A stretch of 64,000 nucleotides of DNA from Metallyticus violacea (Eukaryota; Arthropoda; Insecta; Mantodea; Metallyticidae): the NCBI GenBank assembly GCA_030762175.1, contig CM060846.1, positions 184,628,041 to 184,692,040 on the forward strand. Reading direction: 5' to 3'. Positions 21,847 through 31,780 of this stretch are shown here, piece by piece (the stretch's first letter is position 1; every line of letters starts with the position of its first letter). Below the pieces are notes generated by a model. The model searched no databases and was not told the DNA's origin. It worked only from the letters and a program-made list of their open reading frames with translations. The position numbers and the translations under genes were made by a program.

Positions 21847-23557
21847 CAAGAAAGCCATGACACACACAGAAAGTAGTAGTATTGTTTCTGTGCAAACAGT
21901 GGATGTTTCAAGATGTTATTGAATGCAGATGATAGTATTAGTGACTTTTATAATGAAATAAATGAAATGGAAGATATTGGCATATTTAAAGGTATGCATC
22001 ATAAAATAATTTTAAGTAAATCATAACATTTTGAATACATTTTTTCAAAGTATAGGCTTAGTTGTTATAATAATGTCATTGAGGGGATATTTTTTTATTT
22101 TCTTGGGAACAATCATAAAGGTGGCAGCTTTTAAGCTTTTAAGATGACAATGAAGAAAGCTACATGTTGATTCCAAATTAAATGTTTTGAATGTTGACAT
22201 GAACTTCACTAGGGGTTTTGCGCCAACATTTGAAACATTGAGTTTTGAATACTTCAATACTTAACTGCCAGTAGCCTCTAAACATACATAAATATAAATA
22301 TTTCTACATATTGTTGTTAGAAGTGGTGAGCATACTTGCCTCATGTCACATACTCTCCAGGAAATTAGTGGTCAGTTGAGGATAAAGACCTGACTGCCAA
22401 TAAATACTATTATATGCCAAGATCAGTACTTAGAAAATGGCTCAAGTTATGTTCTGGATTGTGGCAAAATCTTTCTAAAAGAACTAAAATTGCAAACTAA
22501 ATTAAATGCATCTCAACCCATTAAAAAAAAGCACAGAAACAATGAACCGAACCCTCATTCATTATTGGAAGCAGATAGAAATTAGGCATTTCTTGACCTT
22601 ATTCCATATATGTGTCCAGAAGATTTCAAACAACTGATCACTGATATACCAATCCAGATCTCAGCTGCAAATTCAGTCCACAAATAATAAGCTGTTTATG
22701 CCTCACCCATATAATTTTTACACTTGGTAGATAATTCTGATTAGAAAAAGCCTGGAGAAAATGAATTTTACCACCTGTTGTTGCCTTACAATGAGAAACT
22801 AAGAAATGTGTCCAATTGCACTTTAGAAAAGTTGACAATAGATGAATTTGCCCTTTCTGTGGGAATGTCAAGTATACAAAAAAATAATGCCCTACCAATA
22901 TAACCTGAGACTATATATATTTCTGAGGCAAGCAAAGGACGTGTTTGTGAATTGGAGATTTATGCAGGAAAGCATAACCTAGACACTTCATCTACTGTTA
23001 TCATCAGATTATTGTTGAGAAGCAATATGCTAAATAAAGGTCTTATTGTTCATGTAAATTTATTTTATTAAGGCTCAGAAATGTTTCAACAATTGTCTGA
23101 AGAATATACCAGTGCTGTTGGAACCGTACATAAAATGTGAAATGCCTTCAGAAATGACATTATGTTGGCAATGAAATGAAAGGGCAAGTGAGTTGTATAT
23201 AAATTATTGACAACGCATTGAGCTAATTTTGAACCTCACATAACTAAACCTGACATATGAGTGACAGCAAATGCAGTATGTGTGTAATTTCACATAGAAC
23301 TGTGAAATGGTAGCACAAGTTAGAATTCCATATACTGCTAATGTCAATGTCAATTGCATTTTGGCTTTATAACTCTGTGCTGAAGAAGAAAATAACCATT
23401 ATTAATTTATTTACATATCTTGCATCCAAGCTTGTAGAAGACTCTGTGCTAAACACCAATACAGTAAAAGGGATTATAGGCAGACTCACAAAAGGACACT
23501 CTTCAGCGTACACTTCTACAACAAAAAATACGCTGCAAGGGTCTGAATAACTAAAAA
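21847..23557. other. Unassigned AT-rich stretch
   Basis: About 1.7 kb. Frames at 22045-22257, 22638-22898 and 23341-23550 show no recognisable domain. Nothing else seen. Confidence 0.4.
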
Positions 23558-23649
23558 TGTTAATTGGAACATTCACAGTGAAGCCAATCATATAATTGAA
23601 ATCATTTTATGATATAGTCGAACTACACACTCTTATGCTTCACTTACTT

Positions 23650-23709
23650 GTCACTATTGTAGACCGGTTTCGAGAACAGTTGTTCTCATCATCAGTTCAA
23701 ATCTCCGAC
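23650..23709 (-). ncRNA. Hammerhead-ribozyme-like motif, P1 lineage (left arm)
   Basis: Mirror copy of the motif in the right arm of the palindrome: the minus strand reads CUGAUGA, U, GAGAAC-AACU-GUUCUC, GAAA, CCGG, UC. See the plus-strand entry for the pairing. Confidence 0.5.
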
Positions 23710-23770
23710 TCTGAGATTTGAACTGATGATGAGAACAACTGTTCTCGAAACCGGTCTACAATAGTGACAA
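23709..23770 (+). ncRNA. Hammerhead-ribozyme-like motif, P1 lineage (right arm)
   Basis: CUGAUGA at 23723-23729, an extra U, helix II GAGAAC/GUUCUC with an AACU loop (23731-23746), GAAA at 23747-23750, and helix III reduced to self-complementary ACCGGU with no loop. The GUC cleavage triplet ends at 23756. Helix I can form from UUUGAA and UACAAU with one A-A mismatch. Such tiny helix III forms are known from PLE terminal repeats and are thought to act as dimers. In this DNA the transcript could instead fold into one long hairpin, which would compete with the ribozyme fold. Confidence 0.55.
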
Positions 23771-23825
23771 GTAAGTGAAGCATAAGAGTGTGTAGTTCGA
23801 CTATATCATAAAATGATTTCAATTA

Positions 23826-24120
23826 AAGGGTCTGAATGTTTGCACATTACAAATTAAGAATCAATATTAGAAAGGTTTCTTGCAAAGAGACACATTATGA
23901 ATGTGAATCATGTGGTGTTGCTGTGTTTTAGAAAAGTGTTTTAAAATTCACCTCACCAAGAAGCAATATGATAAATTGCTAAGGTTTAACTGCTGGCATT
24001 CTAATTAATGAAGCTCATATATCCTTGTAGTGGATGGTAATGGCAACCAACAGTTCACTGAGAACTGCACTTAGCATTTTTAAGGTAATTGAGGTCGAGT
24101 TTGGGAATCAGTTGACTCAA
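23826..24120. other. Unassigned spacer
   Basis: About 300 bases with nothing recognised. Confidence 0.4.
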
Positions 24121-24404
24121 TTACTTTTTTGTTTTTGTTTTTTGTTTTGTTTTTTTGTTTCACGCCCGTTTTTACTACTGAGGCACCACAGGTGGTGAAC
24201 ACTGGTGATACATGAAATGAAATGATATAAGAAAGGAAACGTTCCAGGTCTAAGTTTAGGGTACCTCCCCAGCATTTGCCAGTAATGAAGACTGAGGAAA
24301 ACTGGAAAAAACCTCAATCAGGGAGGATGGTCCTGGCGGGATTCGAACCCCAAACCTCCCGCTCATGAGTCTGCACCTTAACGACCTCGGCCACCCGTGG
24401 TGGT
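24121..24404 (-). mobile_element. SINE family B, full length with T/G-rich tail
   Basis: Left end is a TTTTTG-type tract (the reversed tail), then CACGCCCGTTTTTACTACTG, GGTACCTCCCCAGCATTTGC and the head complement GGGATTCGAACCCCAAACC, TTAACGACCTCGGCCACCCG. Well preserved. Confidence 0.94.
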
Positions 24405-24785
24405 GTCATTTACCTTAAAAATGTCAAGCACAGTTCTTGGCAAAATATTCATTGCCATAGCACCCACTACTGGACCATAGACAACAAGCCTAGATAATAT
24501 GAACTTTAAAAATATAATAATTTGTAAATTAGCAATTACACTGCCTGAGTTGTATTCATAGCACCTTGTTTTTCTGTATTTGACCTTAGTTTAGCAACAA
24601 ATATGTTTGATGTACTTTTTGCTTTTCAGTTTATAGCTTAATAAAGAACATAGTATACTTTTATAGATTTTAGATCTTCAAATGCAATAAACAGGGTATG
24701 TAAAATTTTTTGGCTACTTAATATTCAATTGATTTCATTGTTATGGATTAATTAAAATTCCCTTTTGGGGGGGGGGAGGCAATTA
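24405..24785. other. Unassigned AT-rich stretch
   Basis: No recognised feature; a G-run of 9-10 bases occurs at about 24766. Confidence 0.4.
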
Positions 24786-25073
24786 GTGTTCAAAGTTCGT
24801 TTTTATAACTAAGGCATCAAAAGCAGTGGACACTGTTGATACATGAAATGGTAAATTGGGAAAGTTTTTTTTTTTTATTATTTTTTATTAAGGAAGGGAG
24901 CATTGCAGGTCTAAGTATCCCAGGTTTGGGTACCTGCCTGGCATTTGCCATTTATGAGGACTGAGAAAACCCTTTAAAAAACTCAGTCAGGGAGGATGGT
25001 TCTGTTAGGAATTGAACTTCAGACCTGCCGCTCATGAGTCTGAGCCTTAATGCCTTCGGCCATCCATGGTGGG
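24786..25073 (-). mobile_element. SINE family B, older copy
   Basis: Same order as the 24.1-kb copy: AGTTCGTTTTTATAACTAAG, GTACCTGCCTGGCATTTGCC, TCAGTCAGGGAGGATGGTTC, then the degraded head CTTAATGCCTTCGGCCATCC. A T-rich expansion lies in the middle (about 24867-24890). Confidence 0.9.
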
Positions 25074-25204
25074 TTAAAATGCATTGATTAGGTATGGGTT
25101 TATTTACTGCATTTAGAAAGACTAAATTAATGTTAAATACCGTAAATATACATTATAATAATAATATATTTTTATGATTTTTAAATTTCTGATAAACTTT
25201 GCTA

Positions 25205-25975
25205 TCAGTGGCATCTCATTTGTGCTTTCTTCTTCATCTGCTCTGCTGCTTTCATCTCCTAACCAAATTATGAAACTTTCAAAAGCATTCTCTATATGAG
25301 GTCAAAATTTCATATCAATTGTCTTCAATCCTTTTGCATGTTCATACTTCATCACCCTTATTCCTTTGCATAGTTTAATTAATGTCACTTGTCCATCATG
25401 AATGTCATGGTGTTTGCTGCACCCAATTCTGAACTGCAGGCCATATCAGCTGTATAGAATTAAGTTCTAGGTTGTAAACAGTAGTAATACTGTGGCTAGC
25501 TGTTTAACTAGTGAATCAATTACTTTTTCCTTAATTCTTGGCTTGTGTAATTTTATTAATTTAACTCATCACAGATTCTTGAAATATACTCAATTTTCTG
25601 TAAACATTCTTTCATGTCATTTTGGTGAATAGGGCAGTTGAACACTGTGCAGCATATGTCATGATTTGGTGGATGGCAATGCTAAGAAAATAGTTGTTAG
25701 CCAGATTGGAGATGCATTTTTTTTCCAGCCACCTTAGGTAATTCTTGAAGTTCATTTCTTTATTGTAGTACCCTGGAAATTAGCTGATTTCCAAATTCAC
25801 ATACTGTTATTGATAAAGGCTATTTCTCCCCCTGTGTGAATGATAAAGGTTCCACTTGCAGACGGAAGGGGAAAGACACCTTTTATATCATATAAATTTC
25901 ATCAGCATATATAATAGGTCAGCCTTTATATTTAATTTCTTTATTTCCATGGACCAGTATCACATTTTATAGCTA
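25205..25975 (-). pseudogene. DDE transposase relic (family T1, IS630/Tc1/mariner-like)
   Basis: Minus-strand frames, pieced together by eye, give YADEIYM (first catalytic D region), MNFKNYLRWLEKK, a block that normally reads S-V-hydrophobic-D-N-A-P-Y-H (here disrupted), QNDMKE, ELN-S/P-I-LIW (third acidic residue region) and an acidic end near SFIIWLGDESS. This order matches a transposase family found in three other places here (50.8-52.3, 57.5-58.3 and N-terminal pieces at 53.5-54.9 kb). Many stops and frame changes make it inactive. Confidence 0.65.
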
Positions 25976-26089
25976 GTAAGTGGAGCAATAAGAGTGTAAG
26001 ACGACATAACCCAAATGTTTTTAATCATACAATTGGCTTCACTGTGATAGTTCCTTATATAGTTTTTAAAAAGTTGAGGTATATTCAGT

Positions 26090-27420
26090 GCTGCCTACAG
26101 CAAACTGTAAGTGACATGCAACGAACAATATGCTGCTCTGAAATTCTGTGTTTGTCTTAACTAATCTTCACCTGAGGCCTAGGCAACATTACACGAGGCT
26201 TATGGGGAGTTTGATCTTCTCTATAGCACAGCTTGAAGATGGTTTAAAATGTTTAGAGAGGTGAAGCAGTCAGTTTCAAAGGAAGTTGGATGCAGCAATC
26301 CAGTTTATTCTCTAGCAGAAGGAAACATTAACACTGCTGCTGTCATTGTGAAAGAGGGTTGTCAAATAACATTACGAACACTTTCAGAATTTCTGAAAAT
26401 TTCACTGGGTACCACCCACATGTTGGTAACTGAAAAGTTGTATGTGAGACAAGATGGTGCACAATGGGTTCCAAGACTGCTTATACCCAAACAAAAGGAT
26501 GTTTGCTTCCAGGTTTAAACTTGATGTAGTAGTGTACGTCCATTTTTATTACTGAGGCACCACAGGTGGTGGACACTGATGATACATGAAATAAAATGAA
26601 ATGATAAATTGGGAAAGGATTTTTTTTCAAGGAAGGAAGTGTTCCAGGCCTAAGTTTAGGGTACCTCCCCAGCATTTACCAGTTATGAGGACTGGGGAAA
26701 ACCTGAAAAAAAACCCAGTCAGATAGGATGGTCCTGGTGGAATTGGAACCCCAGACCTCCCACTCAAGAGTCAGCGCCTTAACAACCTCGGCCATCTGTG
26801 GTGGTTTTAAACTTAAAGATGATTTACAGAAAGATGCAAAGTTTCTTTCAAAGGTAGTCACTACTGATGAAATTTGACTACTTCATTTCAATCATGAGAG
26901 CAAACAGTAAAGCTCTGTGTGGAAATCTCCATCGTTGCCAAAAAAATGCAAAAGTTATGGTCATCTCATTTTTAGATATTCTAGTAATGGTTTACCATCA
27001 AGTTATACTTCATAAACAACTGTAACTGGCAATACTACAGAAATGTCCTGAAAACTCTGCAAGGCCGTATCACATGCTAAATGCCATATTTGCGTGCAAC
27101 AAGCTGGATGCTGTTCCATGATAATGCATGATTGTACATCTCAAATATTGTTACTAAATATCTCACAAAAATCAATGTAAGAGTGTCTCTATAGTGTAGA
27201 TTTAATCCCATGTGACTTTTTCCTTTTCTCCAAATTGAAATTTGTAGGAGGCATTTTCCATCAGAAGCAGTGGTGAGGGCTGTCGAGGAAATTCTGAAGG
27301 ACCTGTTAAAAATGGTTTTTAGTCTTTGAAAATTGGTACAAATGCTAGGATAGGTGCATTGCATCTAACAGGGATTGCTTTAAGAAAGATCTTAAAAAAT
27401 TATGAGCATGAGTAATGGTA
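26090..27420 (+). pseudogene. mariner transposase relic, split by a SINE
   Basis: The best-kept part (26249-26518) contains LAEGNINTAAVIVKEG, ITLRTLSEFLKISLGTTHML and GAQWVPRLL, the DNA-binding N-terminal half of a mariner transposase. After the SINE at 26523-26806 the frame resumes with DDLQKDAKFLSKVVTTDE, then a stop where ETW is expected, FNHESKQ, LFHDNA (second catalytic D), TSNIVTKYL and RRHFPSEAVVRAVEEILKDL near 27250-27300. The S/T-P-D-L box is damaged. Terminal repeats were not identified. In an intact element this protein cuts and joins at TA targets. Confidence 0.85.
26523..26806 (-). mobile_element. SINE family B inserted in the mariner
   Basis: CGTCCATTTTTATTACTGAG at left, GGTACCTCCCCAGCATTTAC in the middle, head complement CTTAACAACCTCGGCCATC at right. 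Flanked by TTTAAACTT at 26514-26522 and 26806-26814, a 9-bp target-site duplication. The transposase reading continues on the far side. Confidence 0.93.
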
Positions 27421-27842
27421 TGTTGTTAAAAAAAATAATTCTTTATTGAACAGCCCTCATAGCATTTTACACTCTTTAAATGTTTAAAATGAACTGATAC
27501 AAGTCCATCAGCTGCTTTCTCTTGTGGAGATAGCTTTTAACTGACGCTTTCACTGAAAGAATAATGTTATACTGGAGAATTTGTAACAAAGTTGATGTAT
27601 TTTCCACATTTGTCAAGGTCTGCTATTAATAATTCTGGTACAACAATAATTTCTAATATAAGGACAGGTATGAAAAAATTTCTTTCTCTACATTTTGGTG
27701 CAGCTCAGTTGCAAATTAAAACAAAAATAAAATATTTTGACATGGCTTTATCTCCAACTGATTTATTTGTATTGAACAAAATGCCAATACTATTTTTCTC
27801 TGTGGTGGTGCAAAATTATTCATCATTTATAGTCTTACCAAT
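27421..27842. other. Unassigned AT-rich stretch
   Basis: The 96-codon plus frame at 27592-27882 has no recognised motif and runs into the next SINE head. Confidence 0.4.
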
Positions 27843-28117
27843 GTGGGTGGCCAAGGTTATTAAGGCTTGGACTCACGAGTGAGAGGTCTGGTGTTTGATT
27901 CTCACCAGAACTGTCCTTCCTGACTAAGGTTTTTTCCAGCCTTTCCTCAGTCCTCATAAATGGCAAATGACAGAGAGCTACCCTCTAAAACTTAAACCTG
28001 ACTGAAATGCTTCCTTCTTTAAGAAAAAGTTCTTTCCCAATTTATAATTTCATCTTATGTATCAGTGTACACCGCCTGTAGTGACTCCTCAATACAAATA
28101 GGCTTTAAACACTGCAA
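27843..28117 (+). mobile_element. SINE family B, full length, diverged
   Basis: Head GTGGGTGGCCAAGGTTATTA and GGTCTGGTGTTTGATTCTC; body CTTCCTGACTAAGG, TTTCCTCAGTCCTCATAAAT, TTCTTTCCCAATTTATAATT; end GGCTTTAAACACTG. Confidence 0.92.
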
Positions 28118-28611
28118 AAAAGTCATTGTAATCTGTGCATACAAAATGGAATTTAAGTAAAAGAAATAATTACAGAACTTTTGCAGGATATCAGTGAAAA
28201 TAAATTGCTAACAAAAATTTCCATGTACTCTCAAGCTAGTTTTTGCCTTTATTAACCTCATCTTGGAGAGGCTAACATAATCTCCAACAATAATACTATT
28301 CCTTTGTAGGTTTTCTTCAAGAATATTCAAAGCTGGCACTTTTCGTGATAGATTATATAAATTTATTGCACTATAATGTTAATTTTTCCACATTTTCACA
28401 TAAACAGCTTCAAATTTAATGATGTCCTCCATTTCATGTTATCACCTTAAACCTAGCTGTTTCACCATTCTTAATTCCTGCCAATACTCCAGAGGCTACT
28501 TGTCAGGATTCATTCAATTGCTGCCTATTATATCCATTAGTCTAGTAATAGTCCAGTTTTTCAATAACAGTTGTGGCTTCAACAATAGACAATAAATCAG
28601 TTTTTCACCTA
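28118..28611. other. Unassigned AT-rich stretch
   Basis: No recognised feature. Confidence 0.4.
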
Positions 28612-28725
28612 AACTTAGGTATTAATTTTTTACACTAAACTCCATTCACTTACACAAAAGTAAGACGCATTTCGGCAGAATCTCTCCATCTTCAGTTGCT
28701 CACTGAACCGCCATTAATCGAAACT
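28612..28725 (-). mobile_element. P2-type PLE-tail unit
   Basis: CCTAAACTTAGGTATTAAT, TTTTTTACACTAAACTCC and AAAAGTAAGACGCATTTCGG match the left arm of the 18.0-kb palindrome, followed by CCATCTTCAGTTGCTCACTG in common. Here only one arm is present, so it is a single unpaired tail. Confidence 0.8.
28652..28709 (-). ncRNA. Hammerhead-ribozyme-like motif, P2 lineage (best copy)
   Basis: Read on minus: GUGAGCAA, CUGAAGA (28695-28689), U, stem-loop GGAGAGAUUCUGCC (GG-AGA pairs with UCU-CC, bulged G), GAAA, helix III AUGCGU, cleavage C, then UUACUUUUG. Helix I pairs UU/AA, one mismatch, then C-G, U-A, U-G. It agrees with the 18.1-kb copy in core and layout but differs from P1 in helix II, helix III and helix I sequence. 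Confidence 0.55.
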
Positions 28726-29411
28726 ATGGCTGAACAAACGGATGTTTCTGTGGTGGCTTCTGTTGATTGAAGGAGGAAGTTGCTGAGCTCATCCATTGGA
28801 TCCATTCCACTACAGAACTCATATTCTTGAATCAGTTTGATAATTGTCTTATTTATGATTAGTGCATTTGAAAGTGTATCTTTGTTTCTCATTTGGATAT
28901 GTATGGAGCATCATGAGCAAGTAAGCAATATCATAGCTCTTGGGAGAATACCATTTAACAAGTAGAAGATATTAGTACTTAGATTTTTCACTCCCTTGAA
29001 GCACAGTTATTATGTACTGTATCCTAATTTCTTTACTCTTAATGTATGACACAAAATTCAATGTGGAAACTGCCCCTATTATGGCAACAATTCTGAAGCA
29101 TGTCAAATAAAAGGATTTTTCAATTACTACTTTTTGTGTATAATGTTTAAATGTTCAAATTTAATATCTGTAGGAATTTGTGATATACATTTTTACTTAA
29201 TTTGTATTTTATTTACATTTACCAATTAGCAATTAATATGAAGTTCTACAGGTAGATATTAAGAATAGTAATTCTACAATTTGATAAAAAAAAGATCTGC
29301 AACTATCTTTAATTCATGAATGAGGTAATTATTTATTTTTGGATAAAAAATATTTTTTTATGATTTTCTCAAGCATAATTTATGTTTTACATCTTGGGGA
29401 AATTGTGGAAG
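28726..29411. other. Unassigned AT-rich stretch
   Basis: About 690 bases with no recognised feature. Confidence 0.4.
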
Positions 29412-30487
29412 TACGAGGGTAGGTCCATAAATTTTCCCGCCTAATATTTCTAGGTATGATAAAGACAAAAACAATATTTCATTTTTCATTATAGTTAACC
29501 TTTATTGCAATACACTTCCCACATCTTTGAATTAACATTTCTATCCCCCCCCCCAAATAGTCAGAAGTCTTGTCTGCAAAATGGGCATAATCAGTGTCGA
29601 TCACTTTTTTGTCACACCTAAATTTCCTTCCTCGAAGGTCATTCTTGAGTTTTGAGAAGAGGAAATAGATCTGGGATGTAGGGTGGATGGTCAATCTCCT
29701 TGAAGCCACATATCTTCACAGCTTCCTTTGCAATAAGAGCTGTGTGCACAGGTGCATTGTTGTGAAGAAGGCACACACCACCACTCAGCTTTCTTCACCT
29801 CATCTCTTTGATGGAAGCACGTAGTCTCTGTGCAGTAGGTAAGCATAGTACTCCCCATTTACTGTGGTGCTCCTCTCCTTGAAGTCAATGAAGATTGTTC
29901 CTTTACAGTCCCAAAAGATTGTGGCCATGATCTTCTTGGTTGACTGAGTGACTTTGGTCTTTAGAGGCGTGCACTAACCTTACCCATGTTTAAATGTTCA
30001 TGAATAATTTGAAGGACTGTTGCCTTAGAAAGGCCCAAACTTGCTGCTATTTCTGTAACTCTGAGCCACCAGTCTTCCATAAATTCTTCTTCTTCAAGAG
30101 CAATGTTTTGAGGAGTGAGCACCTGCAAGGGCTGACCTGCACACTCTTCATCTTCAATGCTTTCTGGACCCATTCAAAAAAGTTTGGCCTATTCTTTTAT
30201 GGTAGAATATGAGAGGGATGCTTCCCCATACACACCATCCAATCACTGTTTAATTTTATTTGGAGTAAGTCCTTCTTTTGTGAAGAACTTAATAACAGCT
30301 TGATTCTCCATTTTGTCCATGTCACAATCTTCTACACATAGGCTTCTTTATGCAACTATATTTGAACAAATGAACACGGCAGAGGGAAGTTACAGCTGCA
30401 GCAGATAAGGTATGACACCAGATAAGGATTTTGTGGCGGCAATAATCCTTGTCGGCGAGGCTGAAAACTTATGGACCTACCCTCATA
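29412..30487 (-). mobile_element. mariner element with both terminal repeats, inactive
   Basis: Left end CGAGGGTAGGTCCATAA (29414) and right end TTATGGACCTACCCTCA (to 30485) form a terminal inverted repeat, and TA flanks both sides. The minus strand encodes pieces of a mariner transposase: an N-terminal part with stops, REIAAS-like VTEIAASLGLSKATVL at 30100-30030, FWDCKGTIFIDFKERST near 29900, LLHNNAPVHT near 29755, HPPYIPDL near 29675, and the C-terminus LKNDLRGRKFR with GIEMLIQRCGKC. The second catalytic aspartate is replaced: codon AAC at 29761-29759 gives HNNAP where HDNAP is usual. The element is about 1.07 kb, shorter than the usual 1.3 kb, so internal sequence is missing. Confidence 0.93.
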
Positions 30488-31032
30488 TGTAAAATCTCTG
30501 TAATAAATTACAATGATAAAAAAACTATAAATTCTATGTAGATGTCTCTTGATATTCATTGTGCATGAAAGATCACCTAGTAACATTATGTGTGTACAGC
30601 AAAAAATTTTAATGATAGAATAATAATATAACATCTGTGATTTTTAGTTGTTTTGATATTTATAATAAAGATAGTTGTAGTTGTTTTTGCATAGCAGGTT
30701 ATTATAGAACAGAAATTATTATTTAAAAGCACAAAGGTAGTGGCAGCAATTTGTTGCATTAGAAGTTTGAGAAGTTAGGTTTAAAAATTATTTTCTACGA
30801 AACATAAAAAGCTTTAAAATAGTATGTAATTGCTCCAAAAATGTAATTGCCTTCAATAGAATAAATAATATTATACTTTAATTTCCAGGCTAATAGCAGG
30901 GTTTCTTGGAGTAAATGAAATGAGTTCTCTATTATACAAAAATTTAGTTCACATAAGGAAAATTGCAGTAATGCATTTGTCTGAGGCAACTATCAGCATA
31001 CATATAACCCACTGACATTATGCTGTAAGTCA
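30488..31032. other. Unassigned AT-rich stretch
   Basis: No recognised feature; the frames at 30356-30634 and 30795-30989 lack motifs. Confidence 0.4.
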
Positions 31033-31316
31033 GTCCTGGTGGTGTAGTGGTTACCATACTTGCGTCCTAAACCCAAGATTGCGGGTTCGATCCCAGCCAG
31101 GACCGATGGATTTTTTCGGGTGTAAAAATCCTAAGTATGGCTTCTTCGAAAGGGAAGTAAAGCCGTGGGTCCCGTGTCGTACATTTACAGCATGATAAAG
31201 AACAACCTCAAGCCTGAAAAAAGAGGCTTCTGAGCAAAATTTGTCAGCCATTTCACACCCTGAATTGAATGGGACGCTGATGACCTGAGATGTTAAAGAG
31301 CATCTGTAAATAAACA
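31033..31316 (+). mobile_element. SINE family A, well preserved
   Basis: Head GTCCTGGTGGTGTAGTGG, TTACCATACTTGCGTCC and GGGTTCGATCCCAGCCAGG with a near-complete acceptor-stem pairing (GTCCTGG/CCAGGAC). Body CGGGTGTAAAAATCCTAAG, GGGTCCCGTGTCGTACATT, TGAATTGAATGGGACGCTG; end CATCTGTAAATAAAC. Confidence 0.95.
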
Positions 31317-31576
31317 TAATCAAAAAAAAAAGTATGGTGTAAGAGCATATTTATGCAGGTTGCTAAATTATCTAACATTAACGGCTCAACCAAATGTCTT
31401 TCTTTCCTACTGTACCTTGGAATGGCACAATGCACACACACACTCACATAGATAGATGATCCAAGATGGCTTACATAGAAGAGTAGGTTGAGTTTGTGTT
31501 AGTTAGTTGCTGTTTGGGAGATCCCATAGTGAGTGCAGGCTCAAGGATATGGAGCATATCAAACACAATATTCTGT

Positions 31577-31765
31577 AATTGAAATCATAGTATGATTGAG
31601 TCAAACTAAATACTCTTATTGCTCCACTTGTCTGTAATTGTAGCACTGGTTTCCCAAACCTTCATTCGCATTGTCAGCTAGAAAGTGAACTGAAGTGTTT
31701 AGTTCAACTCAATCATATTATGAATGCAATTTTTGGTTGGCTTCACTGTACAAGTTCCAATTAGC
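31577..31765. repeat. P1-type PLE-tail inverted unit
   Basis: Left part (TTGAAATCATAGTATGATTG, ACTCTTATTGCTCCACTTG) is the P1 tail on minus. Right part (TTTAGTTCAACTCAATCAT, TTGGTTGGCTTCACTG, AGTTCCAATTAGCAT) is a second tail end on the opposite strand. The two arms enclose a hammerhead-like motif and sit 15 bases from the 3' end of a LINE. Confidence 0.8.
31633..31690 (-). ncRNA. Hammerhead-like motif, P1 lineage, decayed
   Basis: Read on minus: UUCUAG, CUGACAA (31677-31671; canonical CUGANGA with G to A), UG, helix II CGAAU-GAAG-GUUUG, GGAAA, ACCAGU, G, CUACAA. Helix I pairs CUA/UAG, a C-C mismatch, then AA/UU. The triplet is GUG, which is not expected to cleave. Confidence 0.4.
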
Positions 31766-31780
31766 ATCTCTAACAATATT

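Larger units (their letters stand above)
23558..23825. repeat. P1-type PLE-tail palindrome, near-perfect 233 bp
   Basis: Positions 23593-23825 read almost identically on both strands around a centre at 23709; the only mismatch I find is 23706/23712. The left side carries an extra 35 bases (ATGTTAATTGGAAC, CAGTGAAGCCAATCATAT) that continue the PLE tail as seen at 36.4 and 46.1 kb. The unit is thus one tail joined head-to-head to an inverted partial tail. Each arm holds AACTACACACTCTTATGC, CACTTACTTGTC and a hammerhead-like core. Confidence 0.93.

Noticed and set aside
31033..31110. tRNA gene at the SINE family A head (also 40.4 and 50.45 kb)
   Set aside because: Promoter boxes and acceptor stem are tRNA-like, but the sequence runs on into a fixed SINE body and the same head recurs in many copies; these are SINEs, not tRNA genes.
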